A DNA stretch of 64,000 bases from Streptomyces actinomycinicus (GCF_016741775.1 NZ_JAERRK010000022.1:62001-126000); one strand, 5' to 3'; shown: positions 28,769 through 37,622, counted from the first letter of the stretch. A program made the numbers and translations. The notes: a model not told the origin generated them from the sequence alone.

Positions 28769-30040
28769 GTGACCATCACCCAGCCCGACCTCAGCGTGTT
28801 CGAGACCCTCGAGTCCGAGGTCCGCAGCTACTGCCGCGGCTGGCCCACCGTCTTCGACCGTGCACAGGGCAGCCGCATGTACGACGAGGACGGCCATGCG
28901 TACCTCGACTTCTTCGCCGGTGCCGGGTCGCTCAACTACGGCCACAACAACCCCGTGCTGAAACGGGCGTTGATCGACTATCTGGAGCGGGACGGCGTCA
29001 CCCACGGCCTGGACATGTCGACCACGGCCAAGCGGTCCTTCCTGCAGACCTTCCAGGACCTGGTGCTGCGCCCGCGCGACCTGCCGTACAAGGTGATGTT
29101 CCCGGGCCCGACCGGCACCAACGCCGTGGAGTCCGCGCTGAAGCTGGCGCGGAAGGTGAAGGGCCGCGAGGCGATCGTCTCGTTCACCAACGCCTTCCAC
29201 GGCATGTCCCTCGGTTCCCTCGCCGTGACCGGCAACGCCTTCAAGCGGGCCGGCGCCGGCATCCCGCTGGTGCACGGCACGCCGATGCCGTTCGACAACT
29301 ACTTCGACGGCACCGTCCCGGACTTCCTGTGGTTCGAGCGGCTGCTGGAGGACCAGGGCTCCGGACTGAACAAGCCCGCCGCGGTGATCGTGGAGACCGT
29401 GCAGGGCGAGGGCGGCATCAACGTCGCCCGGCCCGAATGGCTGCGCGCGCTGAAGGAGTTGTGCGAGCGGCAGGACATGCTGCTGATCGTCGACGACATC
29501 CAGATGGGCTGCGGCCGTACCGGCGCCTTCTTCTCCTTCGAGGAGTCGGGCATCACACCGGACATCGTCACGGTGTCGAAGTCGATCAGCGGGTACGGGC
29601 TGCCGATGTCGCTGTGCCTGTTCAAGCCCGAGCTGGACGTGTGGGAGCCGGGCGAGCACAACGGCACCTTCCGCGGCAACAACCCCGCCTTCGTCACCGC
29701 GACCGCGGCCCTGGAGGCGTACTGGACCGACGGCTCGGCCATGGAGAAGCAGACCCGCGCCCGCGGTGAGCAGGTCGAGCAGGCGCTGATCTCCGTCACC
29801 GAGGAGAACCTCGCCGACGTGAAGGAGTACCGCGGCCGCGGTCTGGTGTGGGGCCTGGAGTTCCGCGACAAGGACCGCGCCTCGGCGGTCGCCCGGCGCG
29901 CCTTCGAACTCGGGCTGCTCATCGAGACGTCCGGTCCCGAGGGCGAGGTCGTCAAGCTGCTGCCGGCCCTGACCATCACCCCCGACGAGCTGGACGAGGG
30001 TCTGCGCATCCTCGCCCGCGCCGTCCGGGAAACCGTCTGA
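28769..30040 (+). CDS. ectB: Diaminobutyrate-2-oxoglutarate transaminase EctB
   Basis: PLP enzyme making L-2,4-diaminobutyrate from aspartate-beta-semialdehyde with glutamate as donor, the first step to ectoine. The 423-residue class III aminotransferase has the cofactor motif LIVDDIQMGCGRTGAFFSFE (about residues 242-261) and the PLP lysine in VTVSKSISGYGLPMS (Lys about 271). PGPTGTNAVESALKLARKVKGR lies near the N-terminus. The GTG start is 13 bp after ectA with a GAGGAG Shine-Dalgarno. Confidence 0.96.
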   Translation: MTITQPDLSVFETLESEVRSYCRGWPTVFDRAQGSRMYDEDGHAYLDFFAGAGSLNYGHNNPVLKRALIDYLERDGVTHGLDMSTTAKRSFLQTFQDLVLRPRDLPYKVMFPGPTGTNAVESALKLARKVKGREAIVSFTNAFHGMSLGSLAVTGNAFKRAGAGIPLVHGTPMPFDNYFDGTVPDFLWFERLLEDQGSGLNKPAAVIVETVQGEGGINVARPEWLRALKELCERQDMLLIVDDIQMGCGRTGAFFSFEESGITPDIVTVSKSISGYGLPMSLCLFKPELDVWEPGEHNGTFRGNNPAFVTATAALEAYWTDGSAMEKQTRARGEQVEQALISVTEENLADVKEYRGRGLVWGLEFRDKDRASAVARRAFELGLLIETSGPEGEVVKLLPALTITPDELDEGLRILARAVRETV

Positions 30041-30064
30041 TCTGCAAGGAGGAGACACAGCACC

Positions 30065-30469
30065 GTGATCGTCCGATCGTTCAAGGACATCGAAGGCACC
30101 GACCGGCACGTCAGAGCGGCGTCCGGCACCTGGGAGAGCAAGCGGATCGTCCTCGCCAAGGAGCGGGTCGGTTTCTCCCTGCACGAGACCATCCTGTACG
30201 CCGGGACCGAGACGTCGATGTGGTACGCCAACCACATCGAGGCCGTCGTCTGCACCAAGGGTGAGGCCGAACTCACCGACCACGAGGCCGGCCGGACGTA
30301 CACGATCACCCCCGGCACCATGTACCTCCTCGACGGGCACGAGCGGCACACGCTGCGCGTCAAGGAGGACTTCCACTGCATCTGCGTGTTCAACCCGCCG
30401 GTCACCGGACGGGAGGACCACGACGAGAACGGCGTCTACCCGCTGCTCACCGAGCCCGAGGAGGTGTGA
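30065..30469 (+). CDS. ectC: Ectoine synthase EctC
   Basis: Cupin-fold iron enzyme that closes the ring of N-gamma-acetyl-diaminobutyrate to ectoine. The 134-residue protein has the full EctC pattern: MIVRSFKDIEGTDRHV at the N-terminus, HETILYAGTETSMWYANHIEAV (with glutamate metal ligand, about residues 39-60), and GTMYLLDGHERHTLR (about 86-100, metal-binding Tyr/His). It is preceded by AAGGAGGAG, an excellent ribosome site. It lies 24 bp after ectB and 6 bp before ectD. Confidence 0.96.
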   Translation: MIVRSFKDIEGTDRHVRAASGTWESKRIVLAKERVGFSLHETILYAGTETSMWYANHIEAVVCTKGEAELTDHEAGRTYTITPGTMYLLDGHERHTLRVKEDFHCICVFNPPVTGREDHDENGVYPLLTEPEEV

Positions 30470-30475
30470 CATCCC

Positions 30476-31363
30476 ATGACCACCGTCACCGATCTCTACC
30501 CCACCCGCGGCACCACCGAGGTGACCGTCCCCCGCCAGGACCCGGTCGTCTGGGGCTCCCCGGACACGCCCGGACCGATCACGACGGCCGACCTCCAGTC
30601 GTACGAGCGGGACGGCTTCCTCGCCGTCGACCAGCTGATCACCCCGGACGAGGTCGAGGTCTACCGCAGTGAGCTGGACCGGCTGGTCGCCGACCCGGCG
30701 ATACGGCTGGACGAGCGCTCGATCGTGGAGCCGAAGTCGAAGGAGATCCGTTCGGTCTTCGAGGTGCACCGGATCAGCGAGGTGTTCGCGAACCTGGTGC
30801 GCGATCCGCGGGTGGTCGGCCGGGCCCGGCAGATCCTCGGCTCGGACGTGTACGTCCACCAGTCCCGGATCAACGTGAAGCCGGGCTTCGGCGCGAGCGG
30901 CTTCTACTGGCACTCGGACTTCGAGACCTGGCACGCCGAGGACGGGCTGCCGAACATGCGCACGGTGTCCGTCTCGATCGCGCTGACCGAGAACCACGAC
31001 ACCAACGGCGGCCTCATGATCATGCCGGGCTCGCACCGGACGTTCCTGGGCTGCGCCGGTGCCACCCCGAAGGACAACTACAAGAAGTCCCTGCAGATGC
31101 AGGACGCGGGCACCCCGTCCGACGAGGCGCTGACGGAGCTGGCGGGCGAGTACGGCATCCGGCTGTTCACCGGCAAGGCCGGCTCGGCGACCTGGTTCGA
31201 CTGCAACTGCATGCACGGCTCGGGCGACAACATCACGCCGTTCCCGCGCAGCAACGTCTTCATCGTGTTCAACAGCGTGGAGAACACGGCCGTGGATCCG
31301 TTCGCGGCACCGGTCCGCCGGCCGGAGTTCATCGGGGCACGGGACTTCACTCCCGTTCGGTGA
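30476..31363 (+). CDS. ectD: Ectoine 5-hydroxylase EctD
   Basis: Fe(II)/2-oxoglutarate-dependent dioxygenase that converts ectoine to 5-hydroxyectoine, a stress protectant. The 295-residue protein has the iron ligands H146 and D148 in FYWHSDFETWH and the distal histidine near 247 in NCMHGSGDN. The family block QSRINVKPGFGASGFYWHSD, of PhyH type, is complete. It ends the operon and is followed 9 bp later by a perfect 19-bp stem-loop. Confidence 0.96.
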   Translation: MTTVTDLYPTRGTTEVTVPRQDPVVWGSPDTPGPITTADLQSYERDGFLAVDQLITPDEVEVYRSELDRLVADPAIRLDERSIVEPKSKEIRSVFEVHRISEVFANLVRDPRVVGRARQILGSDVYVHQSRINVKPGFGASGFYWHSDFETWHAEDGLPNMRTVSVSIALTENHDTNGGLMIMPGSHRTFLGCAGATPKDNYKKSLQMQDAGTPSDEALTELAGEYGIRLFTGKAGSATWFDCNCMHGSGDNITPFPRSNVFIVFNSVENTAVDPFAAPVRRPEFIGARDFTPVR

Positions 31364-31372
31364 CCCCGCGCG

Positions 31373-31415
31373 ACCCCGGGGGGCCTCCGCGTTCGGCGCG
31401 GAGGCCCCCCGGGGT
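31373..31415. terminator. Strong bidirectional terminator after ectD
   Basis: A perfect 19-bp stem (31373-31391 with 31397-31415) with loop TTCGG. It lies between convergent ectD and the Old Yellow Enzyme gene, whose stop begins at 31419, so it can end both transcripts. Confidence 0.9.
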
Positions 31416-31418
31416 GTG

Positions 31419-32480
31419 TCACAGCGCGGGGTAGTCGGTGTATCCCGCGGCTCCGCCGCCGTAGAAGGTCGCCGGGTCGGCCGTGTTGAAGGGGCCGCCC
31501 GCCTTCAGCCGGGCCGGCAGGTCGGGGTTGGCGAGGAAGAGCTGACCGTAGGCGATCAGGTCGGCCGTGCCGTCCGCGACGAGGTCCAGCGCCTCCGGGC
31601 CGGTCGGGCCCTCGGTCGCCGGGTTGAGCACGAACACCCCGCTGAACCGCTTGCGCAGGACCGAGGTCAGCTCCCGGCGGCCCGGGGCCTCCATCACGTG
31701 CAGATAGGCCAGGCCCAGCGGCTCCAGCGCGTCGGCGAGCGCGGTGTACGCGGCGTCCGGCTCGGGCTCCTCGATGTCGTTGAAGACGTTGCCCGGGGAC
31801 AGGCGCAGGGCGGTGCGCCCGGCGCCCACGGCCTCGGCGACGGCCCCGACCGTCTCCACGGCGAACCGGATGCGGCCCGGCACCGAGCCGCCCCACTCGT
31901 CGGTGCGCAGGTTGCTCCCGGGGGCGAGGAACTGGTGGATCAGGTAGCCGTTGGCGCCGTGCAGCTCGACCCCGTCGAAGCCGGCCCGCACGGCGTTGCG
32001 GGCCGCCGCGGCGAAGTCGGCGACGGTGGCCTCGATCTCCTCGCCGGTGAGTTCGCGGGGTGTGACGAAGTCCTTGGGCCCCTCGTGGGTGTAGACCTGA
32101 CCGCTCGCCGCCACCGCGGAGGGCGCGACGTTGACGAGCCCGTCGGGCAGCAGGGCGGGGTGGCCGATGCGGCCGGTGTGCATGAGCTGGGCGAAGATGC
32201 GGCCGCCGGCGGCGTGCACGGCGTCGGTGACGGTACGCCAGGCGGTGACCTGGTCGGACGTGTGCAGGCCGGGGGTGTCCGGGTAGCCCTGGCCGACCGC
32301 CGAGGGCTGGATGCCCTCGGTGACGATCAGTCCGGCGGAGGCGCGCTGGGCGTAGTACTCGGCGGTGAGGCCGGTGGGCAGGCCGCCGTCGGCTGCGCGG
32401 CTGCGGGTCATCGGGGCCATGGCGATGCGGTTGGCCAGGCGGAGGCCGGAAACGTCGATCGGGTCGAAGGCGGTGGTCAC
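31419..32480 (-). CDS. Old Yellow Enzyme family alkene reductase
   Basis: FMN-dependent NAD(P)H oxidoreductase that reduces activated C=C bonds (enones, N-ethylmaleimide, nitrate esters). The 353-residue TIM barrel starts LRLANRIAMAPMTRSRA (about residues 11-27). It has the substrate-site motif FDGVELHGANGYLIHQFL (about 162-179) with the NxxL-type loop, then DEWGGSVPGRIRF and the C-terminal phosphate-binding DLIAYGQLFLANPDL. The GTG at 32480 has a GGGAG ribosome site. It is divergent from a MarR-type gene with paired operator-like sites between, a common redox or electrophile-response arrangement. Confidence 0.92.
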   Translation of the reverse strand: MTTAFDPIDVSGLRLANRIAMAPMTRSRAADGGLPTGLTAEYYAQRASAGLIVTEGIQPSAVGQGYPDTPGLHTSDQVTAWRTVTDAVHAAGGRIFAQLMHTGRIGHPALLPDGLVNVAPSAVAASGQVYTHEGPKDFVTPRELTGEEIEATVADFAAAARNAVRAGFDGVELHGANGYLIHQFLAPGSNLRTDEWGGSVPGRIRFAVETVGAVAEAVGAGRTALRLSPGNVFNDIEEPEPDAAYTALADALEPLGLAYLHVMEAPGRRELTSVLRKRFSGVFVLNPATEGPTGPEALDLVADGTADLIAYGQLFLANPDLPARLKAGGPFNTADPATFYGGGAAGYTDYPAL

Positions 32481-32502
32481 GGAGGTCTCCCGGGTCCAAT
32501 AG

Positions 32503-32564
32503 TTGGTCGGCCAAGTAAAGCGGCCGGGTCCCACCCTACGACATTCATTGGCCGACCAAGTAAA
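32503..32564. promoter_or_regulatory. Pair of MarR-type operator candidates
   Basis: TTGGTCGGCCAAGTAAA (32503-32519) and TTGGCCGACCAAGTAAA (32548-32564) sit 45 bp apart in the OYE/MarR divergent promoter. Each contains a near-palindromic 12-mer, and the two 12-mers are exact reverse complements of each other. Both are followed by GTAAA. This is the expected form of dimer sites for the adjacent MarR regulator. Confidence 0.75.
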
Positions 32565-32623
32565 TTGCCGTGAGTAGGCTTCGGGGGACGGTCACCCGAA
32601 GTCGGAGAGATGCGGGAGCGGCG

Positions 32624-33124
32624 ATGGACGCCACCAGGGAACCGGCGGCGGAGGCGGCCGGACACGTCTGCGGGCTGCCCTCGGCCGCCCGGGGCGGCCC
32701 GGTCAGCCACGCACTGAGCCGGGTGGCACGGCTGCACCGCACGGCGGCGGCCGGACTGCTCCGCGGGCTCGGGCTCTACCCGGGCCAGGAGCTGGTGATG
32801 ATGCACCTGTGGGAGAGCGGCCCGGCCCGCCAGTCCGAGCTGATCCGGCGGCTCGGGATCGACCCGTCCACGGCGACCAAGATGCTCCAGCGGCTGGAGC
32901 AGGCCGGGCACGTGCGGCGGCTGCCCGACCCCGCGGACCGGCGCGCGGTGCTGGTGGAGGCGACGGAGTCGGGCAACCGGCTGCTGGCCGAGGTGGAGCG
33001 CGCCTGGAGCGCGCTGGAGGAGGAGAGCTTCGACGGGCTGGCCCCGGCCGAGCGCGAGCAGCTGCTCGCGCTGCTCGGCCGGGTCGAGGCCAACCTGTGC
33101 GGGCGGAACGCGGCGGGGACCTGA
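32624..33124 (+). CDS. MarR-family transcriptional regulator
   Basis: 166-residue winged-helix repressor. The DNA-binding core reads QSELIRRLGIDPSTATKMLQRLEQAGHVRR (about residues 68-97), followed by the wing LPDPADRRAVLVEAT (about 98-112). It probably represses itself and the divergent Old Yellow Enzyme gene through the two sites at 32503-32564. The ATG at 32624 is preceded by GGGAG, and an in-frame extension upstream would run through the operator. An N-terminal stretch of ~25 residues with one cysteine (GHVCGL) precedes the fold. Whether that Cys is a redox or electrophile sensor is untested. Confidence 0.9.
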   Translation: MDATREPAAEAAGHVCGLPSAARGGPVSHALSRVARLHRTAAAGLLRGLGLYPGQELVMMHLWESGPARQSELIRRLGIDPSTATKMLQRLEQAGHVRRLPDPADRRAVLVEATESGNRLLAEVERAWSALEEESFDGLAPAEREQLLALLGRVEANLCGRNAAGT

Positions 33125-33128
33125 GCGG

Positions 33129-34190
33129 TCAGCCGGACAACGCGTCCAGCAGGCGGTCCACGTCGGCGGCCGTGTTGTAGAGGTGGAAGGCCGCCCGCAG
33201 GTTGCCGGCCCGGTCGGAGACCTCGATGCCCGCCTCGCTCAGCTCCGGCTGCCGGGTTCCGAGTCCGGGGACGGAGACGATCGCCGAGCCGGGGGCGGGC
33301 ACCGGCTCGTGGCCGAGGTCCGCGAGTCCGGCCCGGAAACGGTCGGCGAGGGCGACGTCGTGGGCGTGGATCGCGGCCACCCCCAGCTCCTCGACGAGTT
33401 CGAGGGACCTGCGCAGGCCCGCGAAGGTGAACAGGGCGTGGGTGAGGTCGAACCGGCGGGCCGAGCGGGCGAGTTCGGCCACCGGGCCGTAGCAGCTGTC
33501 CCACGGCCGCTCGGCCGCGACCCAGCCCGCGAGCAGCGGGGTCAGTCCGCCGAGGTCCTCCGGGACGGTGAGGAAGGCCGCGCCGTGCGGGCCCAGCAGC
33601 CACTTGAAGGAGACGCTCGCGGTGAAGTCGTAGGCGTCCGCCTCCATCGGCAGCCAGCCGGCGGCCTGGGAGAAGTCGACGTAGGTGCGGGCGCCGTGGG
33701 CGCGGGCGGCCTCGCGCAGGGCGGGCAGGTCGGCGATCCGCCCGTCGGCGGACTGGGCGGCACTGACCGCGACGAGTGCGGTGCCCGGCCGGACGGACTC
33801 GGCGATCCGCTCCAGCGGGACCGCGCGCACCCTCAGGTCGCCACGGACGTGGAAGGGGTTGAGCACGGAGGTGAAGTCTTCCTCGGCGGTGAGGACTTCG
33901 GCGCCCGCGGGCAGCGAGGCGGCGATCACACCGGTGTGCGCGGCGACCGAGGCGCCCGCCGCGACCCGGGTGGCCGGGACGCCGGCGAGCCGGGCGAAGG
34001 CGGCCCGGCTCGTCTCCACGTCCTCGTACAGCGGTGCCAGCGGCCGGCCCTCGGCCCGCAGCAGCGCGGCTTCCCGGAGGGCGGCCACGGTGCGGGCGGG
34101 CAGCAGGCCGTTGGACGCGGTGTTGAGGAAGCTGCTCTTCGGGCTGAACTCGGCGCGGACGAGGCTCTCGAACGTCTCCGTGGTCTCCAT
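33129..34190 (-). CDS. Class V aminotransferase (cysteine desulfurase-like fold)
   Basis: 353-residue PLP enzyme of the class V aminotransferase/cysteine desulfurase/kynureninase-like group. It starts FLNTASNGLLPARTVAAL (about residues 22-39), typical of this group. The Asp of YVDFSQAAGWLPM and the PLP lysine of SVSFKWLLGPHGAAFLTV (Lys about 195) follow. It lacks an obvious desulfurase catalytic-cysteine loop, so a transaminase, lyase or epimerase activity is more likely. Start ATG at 34190. It is convergent with the MarR gene, whose end is 4 bp away. Confidence 0.82.
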   Translation of the reverse strand: METTETFESLVRAEFSPKSSFLNTASNGLLPARTVAALREAALLRAEGRPLAPLYEDVETSRAAFARLAGVPATRVAAGASVAAHTGVIAASLPAGAEVLTAEEDFTSVLNPFHVRGDLRVRAVPLERIAESVRPGTALVAVSAAQSADGRIADLPALREAARAHGARTYVDFSQAAGWLPMEADAYDFTASVSFKWLLGPHGAAFLTVPEDLGGLTPLLAGWVAAERPWDSCYGPVAELARSARRFDLTHALFTFAGLRRSLELVEELGVAAIHAHDVALADRFRAGLADLGHEPVPAPGSAIVSVPGLGTRQPELSEAGIEVSDRAGNLRAAFHLYNTAADVDRLLDALSG

Positions 34191-34285
34191 GGGACCACTC
34201 TGCGGCCCAGGGAACTCCCCGTCCATTGCGAATTTTTACGCGGTTCCCCTTAGGAGCGCTTATACGACCGCGCCGACCTGCGCTT

Positions 34286-34379
34286 TCAGCGGTGCGTGCT
34301 GGGGCCCTCAGCCGTGCCGGGGCTTTCAGCCGTGCCGGGGCCCTGAGCCGTGCCGGTGCTCTCAGCCGTGCTGCGGGAC
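34286..34379. repeat. 18-bp tandem repeats at the 3' end of the DsbA-family gene
   Basis: Units of TCAGCCGTGCCGGGGC(t/c)(t/c) start at 34308, 34326, 34344 and 34362, with a diverged copy at 34286. The unit at 34362 contains the stop codon of the minus-strand gene. The other copies lie beyond it and duplicate the last codons and the stop. Confidence 0.8.
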
Positions 34380-35081
34380 CGCGCAGCCGTCCGGACCGCA
34401 GGCCCCGGCGTCCTCCTGGTCCACCAGCCGCAGCGGGGCACGCTCGCCCCAGGCCTGGGCCAGCGCCTGGGCGAAGACCTCGGCGGGCTGGGCGCCGGAC
34501 ACGCCGAACTTCCGGTCGAGGACGAAGAACGGCACGCCGGTCGCGCCGAGCCGGGCGGCCTCGCGCTCGTCGCCGCGGACCTCCTCGGCGTACGCGTCGG
34601 GGTCGGCGAGCACGGCACGGACCGCGTCGGCGTCCAGTCCGGCCTCCACGGCCAGCTCCACCAGGTGCTCGTCGCCCTCGGTGAAGACGGACCGCTCCTC
34701 GGCGAAGTTGGCCCGGTAGAAGACCTGGATCAGCTCGTCCTGCCTGCCGTGCTCCTTGGCGAGGTGCAGCAGGCGGTGCAGGTCGAAGGTGTTGCCGTGG
34801 TCGCGGCCCCGGGTGCGGTAGGGCAGGCCCTCGGCGGCGGCCTGGGCGCCCAGGTTGTCCTCGCCGGCCGCGGCCTGCGCCTCGCTCATGCCGTACTTCC
34901 TGGTGAGCATGGTGATCACCGGCTGGACGTCACCCTTGGCGCGGCCCGGGTCCAGCTCGAAGGAACGGTGCACCACCTCGACCTCGTCGCGGTGCGGGAA
35001 GGCAGCGAGCGCCTTCTCGAAGCGGGCCTTGCCCACGTAGCACCACGGGCAGGCGATGTCGCTCCAGATCTCGACGCGCAT
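34362..35081 (-). CDS. FrnE-type DsbA family protein
   Basis: 239-residue thioredoxin-fold protein of the FrnE/2-hydroxychromene-2-carboxylate isomerase-like DsbA group. The active-site CPWC is at residues 11-14 (DIACPWCYVG). The cis-Pro loop is in GATGVPFFVLDRKFGVSGAQP (about 182-202). There is no signal peptide, so it is a cytoplasmic oxidoreductase or a glutathione/mycothiol-dependent isomerase. Two extra cysteines occur near the C-terminus (CGPDGC). The stop codon lies in a short tandem repeat. The DNA upstream towards the AraC gene is short (110 bp) and unremarkable. Confidence 0.9.
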   Translation of the reverse strand: MRVEIWSDIACPWCYVGKARFEKALAAFPHRDEVEVVHRSFELDPGRAKGDVQPVITMLTRKYGMSEAQAAAGEDNLGAQAAAEGLPYRTRGRDHGNTFDLHRLLHLAKEHGRQDELIQVFYRANFAEERSVFTEGDEHLVELAVEAGLDADAVRAVLADPDAYAEEVRGDEREAARLGATGVPFFVLDRKFGVSGAQPAEVFAQALAQAWGERAPLRLVDQEDAGACGPDGCAVPQHG

Positions 35082-35191
35082 GTCTTCGGCTCTCTCCAGG
35101 TCGAACGGGTGCGGGAACTCCCCCGCCTCGGTACGTGAACGTTCAAGCAGGATGCTTCATTCCCGGACGGCCCCCGCCGTCCGGTCACCGC

Positions 35192-36169
35192 TCACGCGGC
35201 CGGGGGCGTCGCCGCCCGCTGCCCCGGCACGTGCCGGCTGAACTGGGCCCGGTAGGCGCTCGGGGTGAGGCCGGTACGGCGGACCAGGTGGGCACGGAGG
35301 GAGTCGGCGGTGCCGAGACCGCAGGCGGCGGCCACCTGGTCCATGGACAGCCGGGTGGTCTCGAGCAGTTCCTTGGCGCGCTCGACGCGCTGGTGCAGCA
35401 GCCACTGCAGCGGGGTGACCCCGCTCTCGGCGTGGAACCGGCGGCTGAGGGTGCGGACGGAGACGCCGGCGTGCCGGGCCAGGTCGGTCAGGGTCAGCGG
35501 CTTGTCCAGGTTGCGCATGGCCCAGCCCCGGGTGTCGGCACAGGCGGTGCCCCGCTCGGGCGGCAGCGGGGTCTGGGTGAACTGGGCCTGGCCGCCGGGC
35601 CGGACCGGGGCCACCAGGGCGAGCCGGGCGACCTCGTTGGCGACGGCCGCGCCGTAGTCGGTGCGGATGATGTGCAGGCACAGGTCGATGCCGGCGGCGT
35701 ACCCGGAGGAGGTCAGGAACTGGCCGTCCTGGGCGTAGAGGACGTCACCCCGGACGTCGATGTCGGGATGACGGCGGCGCATCTCCTCGGCGTGCGCCCA
35801 ATAGGTGGTGGCCGTACGCCCCTTGAGCAGACCGGCCTCGGCGAGCGAGAAGGCGCCGGAGCAGATGGAGGCGATGCGCACGCCCGCCGCGGCGGCCTCG
35901 CGCAGGGCCGCCAGCACCCTCGGGTCCGGATCGAAGGGCCTGCCGGTGCCCGCCACGATCACCGTGTCCGCCTCCCGCAGCGCCTCCAGACCGTGCGGGA
36001 CGTGCAGTTCCAGCGCGCCGGACGTGGGCACGGGGCCGGGGTCCGGCGCGCAGATCACCACGTCGTAGGCGGGCCGGCCGTCCGTCTCGACCTTCCCGAA
36101 GAGCATCTCGGGGATGGCGAGGTTGAACATCGACACGGGCGGTGACGCGACGACGGCGACACGGAGCAT
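35192..36169 (-). CDS. GlxA-type AraC-family transcriptional regulator
   Basis: 325-residue regulator with an N-terminal DJ-1/PfpI (class I glutaminase-like) domain and a C-terminal double helix-turn-helix. The first has VVASPPVSMFNLAIPEMLFG and ICSGAFSLAEAGLLKGRTATTYWAH, with the nucleophile-elbow cysteine in ICSGAF. The second includes TLTDLARHAGVSVRTLSRRF (about residues 233-252) and MDQVAAACGLGTADSLRAHL. The ligand is unknown. The ATG at 36169 is chosen because GGAGG lies 8 nt upstream. It is divergent from an MFS exporter gene with 70 bp between starts, so it likely controls that exporter. Confidence 0.9.
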   Translation of the reverse strand: MLRVAVVASPPVSMFNLAIPEMLFGKVETDGRPAYDVVICAPDPGPVPTSGALELHVPHGLEALREADTVIVAGTGRPFDPDPRVLAALREAAAAGVRIASICSGAFSLAEAGLLKGRTATTYWAHAEEMRRRHPDIDVRGDVLYAQDGQFLTSSGYAAGIDLCLHIIRTDYGAAVANEVARLALVAPVRPGGQAQFTQTPLPPERGTACADTRGWAMRNLDKPLTLTDLARHAGVSVRTLSRRFHAESGVTPLQWLLHQRVERAKELLETTRLSMDQVAAACGLGTADSLRAHLVRRTGLTPSAYRAQFSRHVPGQRAATPPAA

Positions 36170-36204
36170 GGCCAGAACCTCCGGATGCATGGCATTCAGG
36201 CCAC

Positions 36205-36232
36205 TACTGTACGCCGGGCAAGATCCGCAGTA
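36205..36232. promoter_or_regulatory. Weak inverted repeat in the AraC/MFS divergent promoter
   Basis: TACTG (36205-36209) and CAGTA (36228-36232) form a short inverted repeat directly upstream of the exporter ATG. It could be part of a regulator site, but five-base arms are weak evidence. Confidence 0.25.
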
Positions 36233-36239
36233 TGGGCGC

Positions 36240-37622
36240 ATGTCAACGAACCAGACCGTGCGCGGCACCCGACTGCCCGCATCCGGGCGGCAGTTCGCGG
36301 TCCACCCCGCCGTGACGCTGACCACGGCCCTCCTGGGCTTCGCGCTCACCTCCCTCGACGCCTCCGTGGTGAACGTGGCCATCCCCGCGATCGGCGCCGA
36401 CCTCGGCGGCGGAATGGCCGGGCTCCAGTGGGTCCTCGACGGCTACACCCTGGCCCTCGCCGCACTGATGCTCTCCACCGGCGCCTTCTCGGACCGGGTC
36501 GGGGCGAGCCGGGCGTACGCCCTCGGCATCACGGTGTTCACCATGGCCTCGGTGGCCTGCGGCCTGGCACCGGACCTGCCCGCGCTGGTCGGCGCCCGGG
36601 TGGTGCAGGGCGTGGCGGCGGCGGTGGTGCTGCCCGCCTCGCTCGCCCTGGTGCGGCAGGCGTACCCGGATCCGGCGCGGCGGGGCCGGGCGGTGGCGGC
36701 CTGGGCGGCGGGCGGGTCGGTGGCGATCGCGCTCGGCCCGGTGGCGGGCGGTGCGCTGACCACGGTCTGGGACTGGCGCGGGATCTTCTTCATCAACGTG
36801 CCGCTGGGCGCGGTCACCCTGCTCCTGCTGCTGCGCGCGCCGCGTTCCGAGCGCCGGCCGGCCCCGCTGGACCTGCCGGGCCAGCTGACGGCGGTGGTCG
36901 CCCTGGCCGCGGTCACGTTCGCGGTGATCGAGGGCGGCACGACCGGGGTCGCGGCGTTCGCCGTGGCCGTCGTCGCGGCCGTACTGTTCGTGCGGATCGA
37001 GCGGCGGCAGCCGCATCCGGTCGTCCCCTTCGCACTGTTCCGCGGCCGGTCGGTACGGGTGGCGGTCGCGGCGGGGGCGGCGTGCAGCGTCACCTTCTAC
37101 GGGATGCTGTTCGTCGTCTCCCTCTTCCTCCAGCAGGTGCAGGGACGTTCGGCACTGGTCGCCGGGCTGGTGTTCCTGCCGATGTCCGCGCTGATCGCGG
37201 TGACGAACGTGGTGTCCGGGAAGCTGTCCGGACGGTACGGTCCGCGGCTGCCCATGCTGCTGGGGCAGGCGCTCGCGCTGGTGGGCCTGCTGGCCCTGCT
37301 CTGCGTCGGCGCCGGCACGTCCGCCGCCGTGGTGGCCGCCCTCCTCGTACCGATGGGCCTCGGCTGCGCGCTGACCATCCCGACGCTGACCGCGGTGATG
37401 CTGGACGCCGTGCCCGCCGAGCGGGCCGGCCTTGCGGCCGGGGTGCTCAACGCGGCGCGGCAGGTGGCCGGCGGCCTGGGGATCGCGGTGTTCGGCGTGC
37501 TGGTGTCGGACGGCTTCGCCGCGGGGATGCGGGCGAGCCTGCTGGTGGGGGCGAGCCTCTTCGCGGCGTCCTTCGCGCTGGGCCACCGCACCCTGCGGCG
37601 CGGGGCGTCCGAAGGCGTCTGA
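36240..37622 (+). CDS. MFS drug exporter, DHA2 family
   Basis: 460-residue proton-driven exporter with about 12-14 transmembrane helices. The DHA2 motif LTSLDASVVNVAIPAIGADL (about residues 33-52), the motif A-like loop STGAFSDRVGASRAYALG (about 78-95) and motif C-like AIALGPVAGGALT are visible. Substrates are probably small hydrophobic drugs or metabolites. The start at 36240 is preferred because homologues begin there; longer frames upstream would cover the divergent promoter. It is followed by a strong stem-loop before the convergent aldehyde dehydrogenase gene. Confidence 0.9.
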   Translation: MSTNQTVRGTRLPASGRQFAVHPAVTLTTALLGFALTSLDASVVNVAIPAIGADLGGGMAGLQWVLDGYTLALAALMLSTGAFSDRVGASRAYALGITVFTMASVACGLAPDLPALVGARVVQGVAAAVVLPASLALVRQAYPDPARRGRAVAAWAAGGSVAIALGPVAGGALTTVWDWRGIFFINVPLGAVTLLLLLRAPRSERRPAPLDLPGQLTAVVALAAVTFAVIEGGTTGVAAFAVAVVAAVLFVRIERRQPHPVVPFALFRGRSVRVAVAAGAACSVTFYGMLFVVSLFLQQVQGRSALVAGLVFLPMSALIAVTNVVSGKLSGRYGPRLPMLLGQALALVGLLALLCVGAGTSAAVVAALLVPMGLGCALTIPTLTAVMLDAVPAERAGLAAGVLNAARQVAGGLGIAVFGVLVSDGFAAGMRASLLVGASLFAASFALGHRTLRRGASEGV

